NCBI RefSeq assembly: GCF_023065955.2
Contig: NW_026622952.1
Coordinates: forward strand, 29,126,313-29,190,312
Length of the DNA: 64,000 nt
Direction of reading: 5' to 3'
Source: Ursus arctos
Lineage: Eukaryota > Chordata > Mammalia > Carnivora > Ursidae
The notes under the pieces were generated by a model. It was not told the DNA's origin. It worked only from the letters and a program-made list of their open reading frames with translations, and made no database searches. Positions 35,794 to 48,672 of the stretch are shown one piece after another; the first letter of the stretch is position 1, and each line of letters opens with the position of its first letter. The position numbers and the translations under genes are program-made.

Positions 35794-37060
35794 TATTATT
35801 ATTATTATTATGGGAATTTATCCATTTCTTCTATATTGACCAATTTGCTGGCATATAATTTTTTATAGTATTGTCTTATAATTCTTTATCTTTCTGTTAT
35901 GTCAGTTGTTAGTTCTCTTTCTTAATTTTGTTTATTTGAGTTTTCTGTCTCTTTTTTTTTTTTTTTTTGATGAGTCTGGCTAAGGGTTTATCACCTTTAT
36001 CTTTTTTTTATATATTTTGTTTATTTGAGAGAGAGAGGGAGAGAGAGAAAGATAATGTGCACAAGTGGAGGGGAAGAAGTAGAGGGAGAGGAAGAAGCAG
36101 ACTCCCCGCTGAGCAGAGAGCCAGCTGTGGGGCTCAATCCCAGGACCCTGAGATCATGACCTGAGCTGAAGGCAGACGTTCAACTGACTGAGCCACCCAG
36201 GCATCCCAACTTTATCTTTGCAAGAAACCAGCTATTGGCTATTATTTATCTTTTGTTTTCTTTCTTTTTTTCCTTTTCTATTTCATTTATTTCTGTTCTG
36301 GTCTTTATTATTGCCTTCCTTCTACTAACTTTAGGCTTTGTTTGTTCTTCTTTTTTTCGTTCCTTTAGGTGTAGATTTAGGGGTGGGTGTTTGGATGGGA
36401 TGGGCACACAGTGCTAGCCAGCTAGATGGAGAGTGTTAGCACTGGCTTTCCAAAGGCGTCCAGCTTTCTAGACTGGGGGCAGGGGTAAGAAAAAGGGTGC
36501 CTGCAACAGATTTGTTCTTGAAGGAATCACCTGTAGATCCCTTCCCCTCCAGCACACATTCTAAGATCAGTCAGCAAATTTCTATCATGTATGTAGCCCA
36601 GGCGCTTTTTAAACTGCTTCTTCTGTGCTGTGTCTCTGGCTGAATTATTTAGTTTACTGGCTCCTTAATGGTAGGGACTCAGTTTCCTTTGCCCTCTAGC
36701 TCCCCTGGAGTTATGTCTGGCTGATTTTCAAAGCCAAACCTTGTGGGTACTCATCTTCCCTGTGTGGTTCTTCATGGCTGAGGTTGCCTGTGGGAGGCCC
36801 TGATCCCCTCGCTCCTTCATGCTCATGATATCTGTGCCATTTGTGGTTAGTTGCTCCAGGGGTTTGGTTCCTGATCTCGTCTCCACTCCTCCTACCCTTT
36901 GCAGTGTGGCCTCCTCTCTGTCCTGCTCTGGAAGATCTGTCCTGCCCGGCTTCTGGTCATTTTCAGAGTTAGCTGAATCGATGTAGTTATTGCCTTGGTG
37001 TGTCTGTGGGATGAGGTGAGTTCAGGATCCTCCTAATCCACCATCTTCCCTAGTCTGCTC
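35794..37060 (-). mobile_element. L1 joining 5'UTR to ORF2, early 3' end, with TSD
   Basis: On the minus strand the element begins at about 37055 with a canonical L1 5' start (GGAAGATGGTGGATTAGGAG). It continues about 670 bases through a 5'UTR, then changes near 36383 to ORF2 sequence just before the RT domain, skipping ORF1 and the endonuclease. It ends at 35811 within ORF2, followed by TAA-type A-rich sequence (35794-35811) rather than an L1 3'UTR. TAAGGGTAACTATCTTT (35777-35793) and TAAGAGTAACAATTTTT (37061-37077) match at 14 of 17 bases. The whole structure therefore probably inserted as one RNA copy. It encodes nothing functional. Confidence 0.75.
36005..36207 (-). mobile_element. SINEC, older form, inside the antisense L1
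   Basis: The right end is the complement of GGGATGCCTGGGTGGCTCAG. The purine-rich middle and GATTTGTTT-like tail are at the left. CCTTTATCTTT and ACTTTATCTTT flank it. It splits the ORF2 part of the host L1. Confidence 0.93.
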
Positions 37061-37077
37061 TAAGAGTAACAATTTTT

Positions 37078-39129
37078 ACCTTCAAGTAAAAGTTTAAATA
37101 TTCTACCAAACAACTATGAAAATTTAAAAATCTATCATAATGTCTTCTCATATCCATATCTTCTTTTTTGAGAAACAATCATAACTTTAGACAACTTCAG
37201 ATATAATTTCTGACCTCTTACAACAATAGGCTTGGCATTTTAGTTATTCTTCACTTACTAGTAGGAAATCCCCTGAGTTTCTTTTTTATGAAACAGCTAC
37301 AAAATATTTAGTTCAGCTGCCATCAAAACATCATCTACTCAATTTTTGTTACTCAACTACAGGGCCCTTAAGTTCTCTAAATCCAGGGATCATATTCTGA
37401 GAAGGAAAAATCAAGCTCTTTCTGGAAAGTTTCCAAAAGAGAATTAGCCATAGTGGTTTAGTAGAACTGATATGATGATTCATGTGCTAAATTGGAATTA
37501 TAAGATTTATCGTTATAAAAGTTTTATTTAGATTACAAAATCTCTTGGAAAACAATTGAAATATAACTGTGGAAAAAATATTATAATCACATTTTCCAAA
37601 TAGATTTTGGCTTAAAATAATGGTCAATTAGCTATTTCTGATATTAAGAATGAATTGAATTGGAGAGTGTATATTCCTTTAGCTTATTCAGTAAGTGTGC
37701 TATAAATAAATTTTCTCTCATAGATAACTTCCCAGTCCGTCACTGAATATGAGAGGCAAAGATAGTACAGTAAAAGTATTTGAAACTATTAAAATGAAAG
37801 AAAACAATTTTCTTATAATTTTTCAAATGCTATCTTTCCAAGTATCTTCTGAATATTTAAAATATCTTTATTTTTCCTCCTTGAATATATAAAAGCTAGG
37901 AATATTAATTAGCTGGAAGTTAGCAAATTCAATACTATAGGTTATACTGAGTCTGGTTAAATTTTTAATCACACAAATAAATCATACAAATGATGATGGA
38001 CTATTCCAAATTATGAAGTCAGTGCTTACCACTACACAATCCTGGTTTGAGGAGTCATCCCGATGAGTGTAAGGGTAATTCCATCCATCTGTCAGTGATT
38101 GGTCCAAGAACCTAGGCCTAAACCAATTGGTACATAGCATCACCTGGACATATGAATTGGTTCAGAAGAGTACCTGGAAGAGAATGTCAAGAAGCATCGT
38201 CAAATGAATGGGTATGGTACGAAATTTGGCCTCAATGTGGCAGGGGTTTCTGGAATGAAATTGGTCATTCTTAATAAGGAGCATCTGTAAAAACAGTTGT
38301 AATCCTTCTTTCTATAGAAAGTTTTATTATACTGTATGCTAACTAACTGGAATTTAAGTAAAAATTTTTATAAAAAAAGAAAAAGAAATTTGTATGCATG
38401 GAAATAAGGCTTAGAAATTTTATAGCCACCTTCTACCAGCCTGTGGGTGTTATCAACAGAGAGAAAGCAGAGGCAGGAAAATCTCAGAGGAATGGAGTTG
38501 GGCATTTGACTGAACCATGATAGTTTCCAATCTGAACATTTCAGTTATAACCCTCTATTACTTGAGACAATTTAAGTTAGGTTTTCTGTTAATTTGTGTC
38601 TAAAAGCATAATTTTTGTATATAATCTCATTGTTTATCTATACATAATATATAACTGGGCTGGTATAAAATGGATCAAGTTGTCTTTCCCTGAGCAATTT
38701 GTACATTGCTTTCTTGCAATTGACGACTGTTGTAGAGAATACACCTTACAAGTGAGTTGATTATTTTTCTTCATTAACTATAGCACTTTTTCTTCATATT
38801 TTAAAGTACAGTAATTTTGCTAGTGTGGTTTGACTGCTTCATATTCATTTTTCCCAGGTTATAAGCGTGTCCTTTCATGTATATATTTAATCAGTTTTTT
38901 AAGTTTAGAAAATTTTTTCTAGTATAAGTCTAAGTCTTTTATTTCTTTTATTTTAAGTATTTCTATTTTAGATCTCCTTTTCCTAATGTAGCTATGAAGT
39001 TTCCAATCTCTTTAAACTCACTATGTAATTAAGTTAGAAACTAATGACAAATATAGGAAATAATAACACTGTTATTTGAGGATTTACAAAATCTCCTTAA
39101 AACAACTCTTGAGATAAAAAGGTCAAAAT
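37078..39129. other. AT-rich DNA, nothing recognised
   Basis: Two kilobases contain no open frame of note and no recognisable repeat. Confidence 0.55.
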
Positions 39130-39560
39130 AAAAAATCTTTTCAAGATATCAATAGCAGTAGCACTACATACCAGAACCCATGGGTTACTCAAAAGTAGAA
39201 CAGAAAATTCAAAACGTTAAATATACGTTAAGACCAAGATATATTGAAAATAAGAGAAATAAAACTTTAAGTGAAAGTTTTAGAAAAGAAAAAAACCTAT
39301 CTGAAGCAATTACGAATGATTATGTTATTTAAAATATTAATTAGTAAAAACATAGAATAGTAATAAACTAAAATTCTACAAATTAATGCATAAAAGCAAG
39401 TGTTGGTTCTATTAGAAAAGCAATGATAATGTACATACAACAGAGTTTAACCTAATCAGGAAAAAATAGGAATATTACAATGGCAAAAAATCAGATACAG
39501 AGTAAATGAATTATGAGATACTTTTTCACCCAATTTTATAAAAAAAAGTTTGAAAATCTT
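39130..39560 (+). repeat. Ancient L1 ORF2 fragment, sense (probable)
   Basis: A-rich sequence with ACCAGAACCCATGGGTTACT near 39172 and GTTGGTTCTATTAGAAAAGC near 39401 has the spacing and wording of the L1 ORF2 linker-to-RT region. No reading frame survives. The call rests on pattern memory and could be wrong. Confidence 0.45.
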
Positions 39561-40178
39561 AATGAAGTTGAAGGTTAAATGACACATAAATAATCATATA
39601 GGAAGTCTCACTGTTTCAACTTGCTGAAGATATCATGATGAATTCTTTCAACTCTTCATCTTTAAAAGACAATGCCCATCTTATTTGTATCATACCAGAG
39701 CATGAAATGGAAAGAAATCTTCCAAGCTCTTTTTACAAAGTCCATCTACCACCTATAATGAACCACAAAACTCCTTCCTCTAGCCCCTCTCACTAAGAAC
39801 AGTATAAGGAAGGGGATACTAAGAAACACTGTTTGCAATTAGACCAACTTGTCAGTGGAATCATGTAGCATAGTACCTCCAGTATCAGTACAGACTTCTT
39901 TCAACCATAGTTAACCTCTAAATGAAGGCAGTAACAAATCAGGTCATGATGTAACTATACCTTGTACAGCAAGAACACACGAACACTCTCCCTAGAAAAG
40001 AGTACGCAAAGTCCCAGGTCACTATATCTATTTTCGGCTAATGAACACTCCTCTTCTAGTCACATTTTTGTTTTGTTATCCTGTAACTTAGATACTGAGA
40101 TATCAGTTTAATCACTGTTAATAACATCTAGTGTTAGGAGAAGGAATGGGGATAAAAGTAAAGATTGGTCAGTATACT

Positions 40179-40207
40179 CACGTATACGTGTGCGTGCGCG
40201 CACACAT
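40179..40207. repeat. 29-bp perfectly alternating purine-pyrimidine tract
   Basis: Every base from CACGTATACGTG through GTGCGTGCGCGCACACAT alternates purine and pyrimidine. It contains six CpG sites in an AT-rich, CpG-poor setting. CACGTATACGTG (40179-40190) and TGCGCGCA are palindromic. Such tracts can adopt Z-DNA. Confidence 0.9.
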
Positions 40208-41449
40208 TCAGAACACAGTAAGAAAGAAAGGACTACTATAGTCCTCATTTGAAACTGATCAAATGGTCATAACTGATGGTTATAAACTTCCTTTTTGCAC
40301 TATACATTTCATATTCCCTTTGCTCTCAGCAAACACCTCTGGAGTTGGGTTTTTTACCTGGTAGTGTGAAACAACTCTTCATTTCACATAAGCTAGTAGG
40401 GGTTGTTATAGTTTTTTATGGGATTTTATTCAGAAGACATAGGGATATTAAGTCAGCACTTGAAAGATCTAAATTCCAGACAGACTCCTCCTTGTTGAGT
40501 GTGTAGTGACAACTGGTTTCTATGTTGTCTGTTAACAAGGGTTCCCTTCATACTCGGGTTCATCACCCCTGCCTGTAGCCTGACATCCTTCTTTGCGTGT
40601 TGATTCTGTCATTGGCCCACAGAAGGAGCCCAAAGTGGCAAGTGGCAATCTCAGCTTCTACTTTACCAGAATTACTGTTGTGTCCATTATTGGATACATT
40701 AATTTTTTGGAAATCAAGACTTCTAGAGAAGCAGAGGCCAAAGTTGAGAGTACAAGAAGCAAAATTCCATTAGTGAATCATATAGGCAATAGTGAAAGAA
40801 GTCATTCTGACTTCTATATTTTGATTCCTGGACCCATGGATCCCCAAACAGCACCAATAATATATTGGTCACTGATTCTAAGTATATATTGCATCTTGGC
40901 AGAATTACCCTAGCCCTGTAAAGTATTGCCACTCAAAATAGTCCATTCCACCATTATATAAGGCTGGTTGCTTTGGGACAATTGAAACAGAATAAAGCCA
41001 GTGAATTTTATAAGCATGCGCACATTGACATACTTTAGTTGCTGTAAAATGAGCTCTTTAGTTAGATGCTCTGCTGTGTGGAATATCGTGAAAGTCAATA
41101 AAACATTTTTAGTAAGTCTACAGATGGTAGTTTGAGCAGAAGAATGCAGATAGAAAGTATATATCAGAGCAAGTATATATTATAGTGAAAACAGATCACT
41201 GCCTTCCAAAAGAAATATTTGTCAGTGTGATTAACCTGCCATTAGGTAGTTGGTTAGACTTTCATGACAGTAGTGCTTTATTGGGGTCAGTGTTGGTTTC
41301 TGCTATTATTGGGTGGGGCAGTCATTAATGGCTACAGTCAGATGTGCCTTCATGAATGGAAGTCCATGTTGATGAGCCCATGTGTATTGACCCTGCAACC
41401 CTGACAATTTTGTACATGAGCCAACCAAGAGTTCTCTTTCCATGCATAA

Positions 41450-41481
41450 ACACACACACACACACACAAAAAAAAAAAAAA
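41450..41481. repeat. CA repeat followed by poly(A)
   Basis: About nine CA units are followed by a run of 13-14 A. Confidence 0.85.
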
Positions 41482-42079
41482 CAAGAATTTTAGAAAACAT
41501 TTTTTACTTAACTATGTATTTTTAATATTTTATTGCAAAAATTTTATTTATGCAACACCATTTTTAACTATTTCATAGTGTTCCATTAAAGTATTATACT
41601 GGATTTTATGTGATTATTTTCTGTCTTTTGAATATCTAGGTTGCATCCATTCACTGCCACAGAAAATAACCTGTAGTCAAATTTCCAAGTTTTTCTTCAA
41701 TTATTTCTAGACAAAATTAGTGATTTTTACAAATGGAAAAGTCGAAGTCTCATTCTTATGCATTAATTGTTTTTAATTATGAAAATGTTGCATTCTTAAG
41801 AAAAAGGAAATAAATGGAGTAAATGCCTTTATTTGCACTTTCTACTATTCATGCAAAGTCATAATAGCCATCATGTATCATGTATGTATGTAAATATATA
41901 TAGGTATTATGTATTTTTATCATCACTTAACATAATTAGAGTTATTTTTAATTCACTTGTCTAATTAAATAATTCCTTTTTTCTTATTAGTGGTTTAATA
42001 ATGGTCTTTTAAGTTAATACAACTTTCCATGATGATATCATTCTGTACTCTAATATATTTAATTTTTATAGTTGATCTT

Positions 42080-42180
42080 GAACTTACAGCCTCCAGAACT
42101 GTTAGAAAATAAATTTCTGTTGTTTAAGCCTCCCAGTCTGTGGGGCATTATTATGGCAACCTGCTCAGTAGACTAATGCA
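42080..42180 (+). mobile_element. MaLR-type LTR 3' end
   Basis: ACAGCCTCCAGAACTGTTAG, then AATAAATTTCTGTTGTTTAA, then the GCCTCCCAGTCTGTGG and CAGTAGACTAATGCA end are the familiar 3' terminus of mammalian ERVL-MaLR LTRs (MLT1/MST group). Only about 100 bases remain. Confidence 0.75.
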
Positions 42181-42224
42181 AAGTTTAATCTATTAAAATC
42201 AGTAAGTACACAGAGTACATATAA

Positions 42225-42500
42225 AGAGACAGAATAAACAGCCAAGGCTTTCTAAAGAAGAACAATGTAGGAGCACTTACCCTACTAGATATCAAAACTT
42301 ATTATAGAGCTGGGATTATAAAATTAGAAGTTATTTATATACTGGGAAGGTGAGGTCTCAAAAGGACAATGGTAATCTGTTAGAGAATGTCAAGGGTATA
42401 ATGAATTTTCCAACAACTGTCTCCCTAGGGCACTTAGCATAAATCTCAAAATGGGTAAAAAAAACACCAACAAAACAACAGCAGACCTTTGAATCAGCAC
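42225..42500 (+). repeat. Ancient L1 ORF2 fragment, sense (probable)
   Basis: AATAGCCAAGGC-like wording (42236-42250), GAAGAACAATGTAGGAGCAC and CTAGATATCAAAACTTATTA follow the order of the L1 ORF2 region after the RT catalytic core. It is strongly decayed with no frame. Confidence 0.5.
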
Positions 42501-44319
42501 CCTTTGAAACACTTTAGATTTTAGTCTTAACAAAATTAGAAAAATGTTTTTAGCATTAGAGTTTACATTCATCTCCCTAGATTCTGCCTAGATTCCCTTT
42601 CACTGAACTTAATCACCCTCTATTGACTCAGTATGTAAATCCTTTAAAGACTTTTGACAATTATGTTCTGTCTAGAAGACTTTAGCCAAGGACTGCATAT
42701 TTTATTTCTCCCCTCTCACTACATAAATCAATCCCTCTAGACTCTTAATTGTATTTGCTGTTCTCTTTTGAATTCCTTGCAGTTCCTCTGAGTTCAGCAT
42801 AGGAAAAAGAAAAAGAAAAAGTACACTGTCTCAAGGTGAATTTTAGCTCAGGTGCGCTTTCTTGTTTGGTAACATCACATGGCCACCAAGATGATTTTTA
42901 GTTTTTCCCCTGAATTGTCACAGTGTCTCAGGCTTCTCTGATTTATTGTTTAGTATCCTCTCTTCTCTGTCCTGTTTGGTTTGACTGCTTTCCAATTGTC
43001 TCTCTTCCACTGAATATCTGTTTCTGATTATTTTTCTACAGACACGCTCCCTCACATAATTTCAGGTTGAATCTCATTTTCTTATTTTTTTCACCTTACT
43101 TCAAATTCCTCTAGGCTTTTTTTCTCATGTTGCATCTGTGTGGGCGCTCAGCGCACCTCTGTGTTGAGAAAACTCTGTACATTTTATTAACGCTTCACCA
43201 GTTCCAGATATGCTATGAAATATTTAAAGAAGACTGAACACGAAGCAGATTACTGCATGCATGGCCATGCTCAGTCACCATCCTTTCCGTGGTCTGCTGT
43301 TTGCCAGCATCTGTCACTCCAGCATTTCAGTCATTATGAAAGAACCTAGGAGAAAAAAGAGACTATATCAAATTCCTACCCCCACTCCCTGTTTAATTGT
43401 TCATGTATCCATTTACCCCCAGGATTTCCTTCTATCTTTGAATCTTTGGTTTATCCAAATAAAGTTTGCTCCATAATGGTTTGTTTAATAAATATCACTA
43501 AGCTTCTGATTACATTTCTGAATATTAAGCTATGTTTCGCTGGAGCCTGTGTGGATTTAGGCCATGCTCAAATAGAAAACATTCCACAGAGGGTCAAGGT
43601 GATCAGTGGGAAATGTCAAAGCTCCTCTGTCAATATTTCCCCGTGATCTGTCCAGATGCTCATCTTGGAAATTAATCTGAGGGCACTCACATATTTTTCC
43701 CATAGAAATCTGGGAACTTTCCTTTTTTTACAGAATATAATGCATTAGATATATAAAGCATACATTAATACATAGACCGTATCACTGGTCTGGACAGAAT
43801 TTCAAATGGTAGGTAGTCCAGGTCACTTTCTTGAGATAGAACTTTGCTTTTTGGGTTCAATCATGTGCATATTTTTATAGAACTTACCATTTCTAGGCAC
43901 AGCATGACGGTGTTTCTGGAGAGGCAAAAGAACCACAAAACAAAACAAAATACTGTTCTTTAGGAACTCACAGTCCACCCGGAGTAGCCACAGTGCCACA
44001 GTTCTTGGGAATCATTACACATGAGCACCAGTGTTGCCTGCTTTAGAGGTAAGGTGAACAGGGCAGAGGAGCAGAGCAGAGTCAGCTGTGTGCTCCTGTG
44101 TTCAGTTATGTGTCACAAGACATACTTTTGCCAGTTAAATATCTAAAATGAAAACTGTTATGCTGCCATAGTGCATAAGGATGTTTTTAGTGCTACACGA
44201 TGTGAAAAGATAATAACATTCAATCATTCTTGCCTTTTTGGTGAAATATGCAGCCTTTTTCATCAGAAAAATGACCACATACAAATATGCAAATATTGCT
44301 ACAATTTTAGGAAGCTCTT
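42501..44319. other. Non-coding DNA, nothing recognised
   Basis: No gene or identifiable repeat is seen. Confidence 0.5.
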
Positions 44320-44862
44320 GTGTATTGGTCTTCTATTCATAGCAAATGATCACAAATTAGTGGCTTAAAATAACATAAATTTGTTATTTTACAGTTCTGG
44401 GGGTAGAAGTCCAGTACAGATCTCACTGGATTAAAACGAAGGTGTGTGCAGGGCAGTGTTGCAGGAGAATCCATTTCCTTGCTCATGCAGGCGTTGACAG
44501 AATGCAGCTCAAGATTATAGGACTGAAGTCCCTGTTTCCTTGCTGGCTGTCACCTGGGGGAACACCCTCATTTCCTGTCCTCTTTCTGGTCCTTGCACAA
44601 TGTCCCTTACATTTTCGAACCCTCCAGCAAATCCTTTTTATGCTCCCATTTCTCCGACCCATTACCTGCCTTCCACATTTAAGAGCTCATGTGACTAGGT
44701 TGGACCCACTTGAGTAATCCAAGGTAATCTTGCCATTGTAAAGCCCTTACCCTCAATCACATCTGCAGAGTCCCTTTTCCGATGTAATAAAACATATTTA
44801 TAGGTTCCTGGGATTGGGGCATGGACATCTTTTGGGCAGGAAGATATCATTCTGCTTACACT
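44320..44862 (-). mobile_element. MaLR-type LTR, antisense, nearly full length
   Basis: The left end GTATTGGTCTTCTATTCATA, then ATCACAAATTAGTGGCTTAA and TTACAGTTCTGGGGGTAGAA, is the reverse complement of the 3' end of a MaLR-type LTR. The right end, with GGGCATGGACATCTTTTGGG, is the reverse of its 5' part. The length of about 540 bp fits a solo LTR with indels. The subfamily is not assignable by eye. Confidence 0.8.
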
Positions 44863-46595
44863 ACTTGTGATCTAGAACCCAGCTATGGGCCTCCAAGAAG
44901 TACCACGGAATCTAGGTTAAAATTCTTGAATTACTACTTGATTTTCTCCTTTCCCCTTCCTTCAGTTTTTGTTCATACTGAAGAATTCCCTGATAACCAT
45001 TATCTAGGATTTTTCTTTTTGGGAGGGATTTCTTAAAAGAAAATGTCTACATTTCACTCACCAATTATGTAATTCAGTAATGACATTAAAACCCCATAAA
45101 CTCCTATCCTGTTTAAATAAAGTAATTTTAATATATGTCACACACAATTTGATATTGCCGTAATGGTGATGGAGACTATTTGTCATTGTCAGTAACTTAA
45201 CTATATTTTCAGCTTTTGAAAAATGAATTGGCAGTTGTACACTATTGATGGCTCTGTGCAGGATCTGACTTGTACCCTACCCCAGACTTCGTCCGTAGGA
45301 TTCTCACTGCTGCTTGTTGTAGAGGAGGAAAGAAGTAATACTGCTGTTAATCCATGCTTCAGCTTCAGGTCCCGCTTCCCAGACTTGCTCCAGACTTCAT
45401 GTTCTCCCCCTTACTACCCTCTGGCTCCATCCCAGAACATCATCCCATCCCTGACCGTTGAACAAGTGTCTGTGCCTTGTGAAAATGTAAAAGCACTTAA
45501 AATACCAAGCAATATTCACATTCTTTATGTCTTTTCAAAAAACAGTTTTAGAAAAATGTAAATAATTCAAATTAGTTTGAAGAATATATGTGGAGTCACA
45601 AACATGCATTATTATAAACATTTTTTGGTTCGTTTATAAGAGAACGTCATTGTCTATGTCTGATAGAACTACTTAGTTGAAGTACTCTTCATTGTTTGCA
45701 GATGAGATCTGGAGTGGATTATCTAATCACTGAGAAATCCACTACTGGTATCCACTGGGTAAATTCTGATAGAGATTAAAAACTTTAATGTAAATAAGAG
45801 AGGAAAAGCCATTAGAGAAGTTAAAATAGGTGATCATTTAGTGAAAAGTTCAAAGATGGACCAAAAAATGTGAAAGTAAAACCATCCTTCAATAAACAAG
45901 TAAAATATTTCACAATTTTTGAAGAATTAAATTAGAACTAAAAATAGTCCAGCTCTTCTAATATCATCATTAAGTGATGCTTGCTTATTTTTTTAAACAA
46001 AATAAGGACATGAAGGACAAAGAGTAGATGTACAGTGAGTTTATCAGTGCCCATTTTGTTTTGGTCGGTTGCTGATGGTTCCACAGTAGCAAAGAAAAGG
46101 GTGGAGGGAAAATGAAGATTGCACGCAGTGAGTGGAATGGTGGAATGAAGGATGTATTTGACAGAGTGTCTCCTGTGAATATTATTTGGTGAAAAAAGGA
46201 AAGTGTTTTACAGGTTTACTTGACTCTTGATGTGGCTGATTGTCAGTGGTTGCATCAACACAGTGGTGATGTCAGTATTACTTTATTTTAAATCATGCCT
46301 TTTTTCCATCCATTTTTCAATTTGGGGGATGGAACATACAAGGTGAAATTCTTATCTGGATACTTTTCCATTAAGGGTGGGGTGTCTATGTGGTCTACTT
46401 TCTTTCCACGTTGATTGCAACAGTGGTGTAGCTCCTTGTCCATACCAGCTCCTGCAGTTCTTTAAGATCTGGTCTTAATACAGGCAACAAAAGTTACTCT
46501 GAGAGTTAAAGTGCTTACGTTATGAAATATACAAATGCTATACAGTTTACCAAATACACATGGAGATATATATATAGATATATAGACATATAAAT

Positions 46596-46598
<3 letters not shown>

Positions 46599-46644
<46 letters not shown>
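46599..46644. repeat. TA dinucleotide array, about 46 bp
   Basis: Twenty-three uninterrupted TA units, preceded by further imperfect TA-rich sequence from 46567, are self-complementary and could extrude a cruciform. Confidence 0.93.
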
Positions 46645-46646
<2 letters not shown>

Positions 46647-48001
46647 TGTATCTATGCTATGTGCTCTAAAATTAATTGCCTTTTTTTTTAATTGAGGTTT
46701 CAGGAATAATCTCAGTGGTTCAAGTTGTGTCTTTGTTTTATTTCTCTTTCCCAGAGACTCAAGAACAAAGCACCAGGTTTTTTAGAATGCACTCTGGTTA
46801 TTAGAGCTAATGAATATATCAAACACAGACACCTGATAATCTTGGTTTATAAGTAATAATAGTACCTTTACCATATTAGGGGATTTTACATGTGGTTATT
46901 TTTAAAAAGTATTTTGGAACATCTAGTTAATCCCTCCTTACATGCTTCTTTAACTTTTAGTATTATTTTAATATAAATAGTAAAGGAATATTAATGCATG
47001 CAAGTATGAAAATTCTGAAAAATGAAAAAGAAAAATATCCTCTATTAGAGCTATCACCCCAGACATAAGGATTTTTGTGTGTATTTTTCTATGCACTTTT
47101 TATGCTTACCATGTCTACTAATGGAACAAAATAACATGAGATTTTTAACTTTATAATGCTGTATCATCTCTGAAAGTTTTTCAAACATTTGAAATCTCAA
47201 ATTTCTTTTAAATGGTAGTACCCCCAACATATCTGAATATCTATTTGTTAATAGCGTGAAGTAAAAATATCTGCCCTTCTCCATTGTAATTTGTGTAACT
47301 TCATGGCATCTCCTATGTTGAAAAAAGCTTATTTTGTTTCCTTTAGTGGCAAAAAATGGTTATGTCTGTTTTCCTTACCCTCAACACCCTCAACACCATT
47401 ATTACTTCATATGAGCGTGAGGTGTAACTGTTAACTTTTTAGTGTAATTTATATTACCAGCACTTAAATTTAGCAAAATAGAATTCTCAAGGACATAACT
47501 CACCTTTAATTAAGTATTTCAGCATACACTCCAAAACCACATGGTCAAATAAGATGACGCATTTTGACACCTGCTTAGGTGTTCGTAGCTAAATACAGTT
47601 TACATTTGGGGTAGGAGTAAGGCCAGTTTTGTCTTTAATAATGAAACACTAATTTGAAGCTGGAGATTTGGCTCCTGTTCTTATCTGCCACTAACTCACC
47701 AGATGGTAACTGGAATTCAGATTCTTTCTCTAAAGCATGTGATGAGCAGTGAAGGTTACTGATAATTTTATGATGGCAAGTCCCTTATTGTTATCATCTT
47801 GTCACCAAATTACCTAAAAGGACCTGTAAAGTTGTCTTGCAAAGGATAAAAGAAGAATTTTAATTTTAAAAAACAGAGTTGATATAAATCTATCTTACAT
47901 CCTTCAGTGACTGAAATATTTATGGCTTCCAACAAACTATGGATGCTCATTTAAAGATTACCCATATCAGTCAGTTATTTCTACCATACATGCCTACACA
48001 T

Positions 48002-48002
<1 letters not shown>

Positions 48003-48034
<32 letters not shown>
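48003..48034. repeat. CA dinucleotide repeat
   Basis: Sixteen uninterrupted CA units. Confidence 0.93.
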
Positions 48035-48038
<4 letters not shown>

Positions 48039-48202
48039 TACCCTCAGGGATTTCAGTTATTAATATCCAATGCCTACCTGTATTGGTGGTCAGCACATGT
48101 ATAAAGTGATAACGATATTTCTGGAATTTTTGAGATTTTAATAGTATGAGGAAGCTATTCTTCCTATTTCTTCAAGAGTTTTCTGATTTTCCTCATGTGG
48201 TA

Positions 48203-48672
48203 GGGATGAATAATCTTTTGAAGATGTCCACATCCTAATTTTTAGAACCTGCAAATGTGTTACTATACACGGCATGTGACTGAGTTAAGGATCTTGAAAT
48301 CAGGAGATTATACCGGAGGGCTCAATATAATCACAAAGGTCTTATTAAAAGAGGTGGACAGGAGGGTCCAAGTCAAAGAAGGCACTGTGATGACAGAGGC
48401 AGAGAGAAAGAAGGATATGTGACAAGGGAAGGAGATGTTGGAGTAATAAAAGACTATGAGCCATGCAATATGGCAATGTTGGGAAGCTGGAAAGGCAAAA
48501 AACCAGATTCTCCCCGAGAGCTTCCAGATGTTGCCCTATTGACAACTCCATTTAAGCCAATGAAAACCATTTCACACTTCTTATCTCCAGAACTATAAGA
48601 TGATATAATTGCATTGTTTGAAGCCATTAATTTTGTAGTTATTTGTTGCAGCAGCAAAAGTAAACTAATACA
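48203..48672 (+). mobile_element. MaLR-type LTR, sense, nearly full length
   Basis: GATGTCCACATCCTAATTTT near the start, GAGTTAAGGATCTTGAAATC, TCACAAAGGTCTTATTAAAA and the final AAGTAAACTAATACACC follow the order of a MaLR-type LTR (same general family as the 44.3-kb copy but opposite strand). It is diverged with no internal region. Confidence 0.8.

Larger units (their letters stand above)
39561..42079. other. AT-rich DNA with one Z-DNA-prone tract
   Basis: No gene is recognised. The 106-codon frame at 40593-40913 lacks domains and splice context. The block contains a 29-bp alternating purine-pyrimidine tract and a CA repeat with an A-run at 41450-41481. Confidence 0.5.
44863..48202. other. 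AT-rich DNA with TA and CA arrays
   Basis: I see no gene or transposon. The block holds a long TA array (46599-46644) and a CA array (48003-48034). The 112-codon frame at 45223-45561 has no recognisable domain. Confidence 0.5.

Noticed and set aside
40593..40913. Plus-strand frame of 106 codons with mixed composition
   Set aside because: There is no domain, no acceptable splice pair and no conserved context that I can judge. A homology search would decide.
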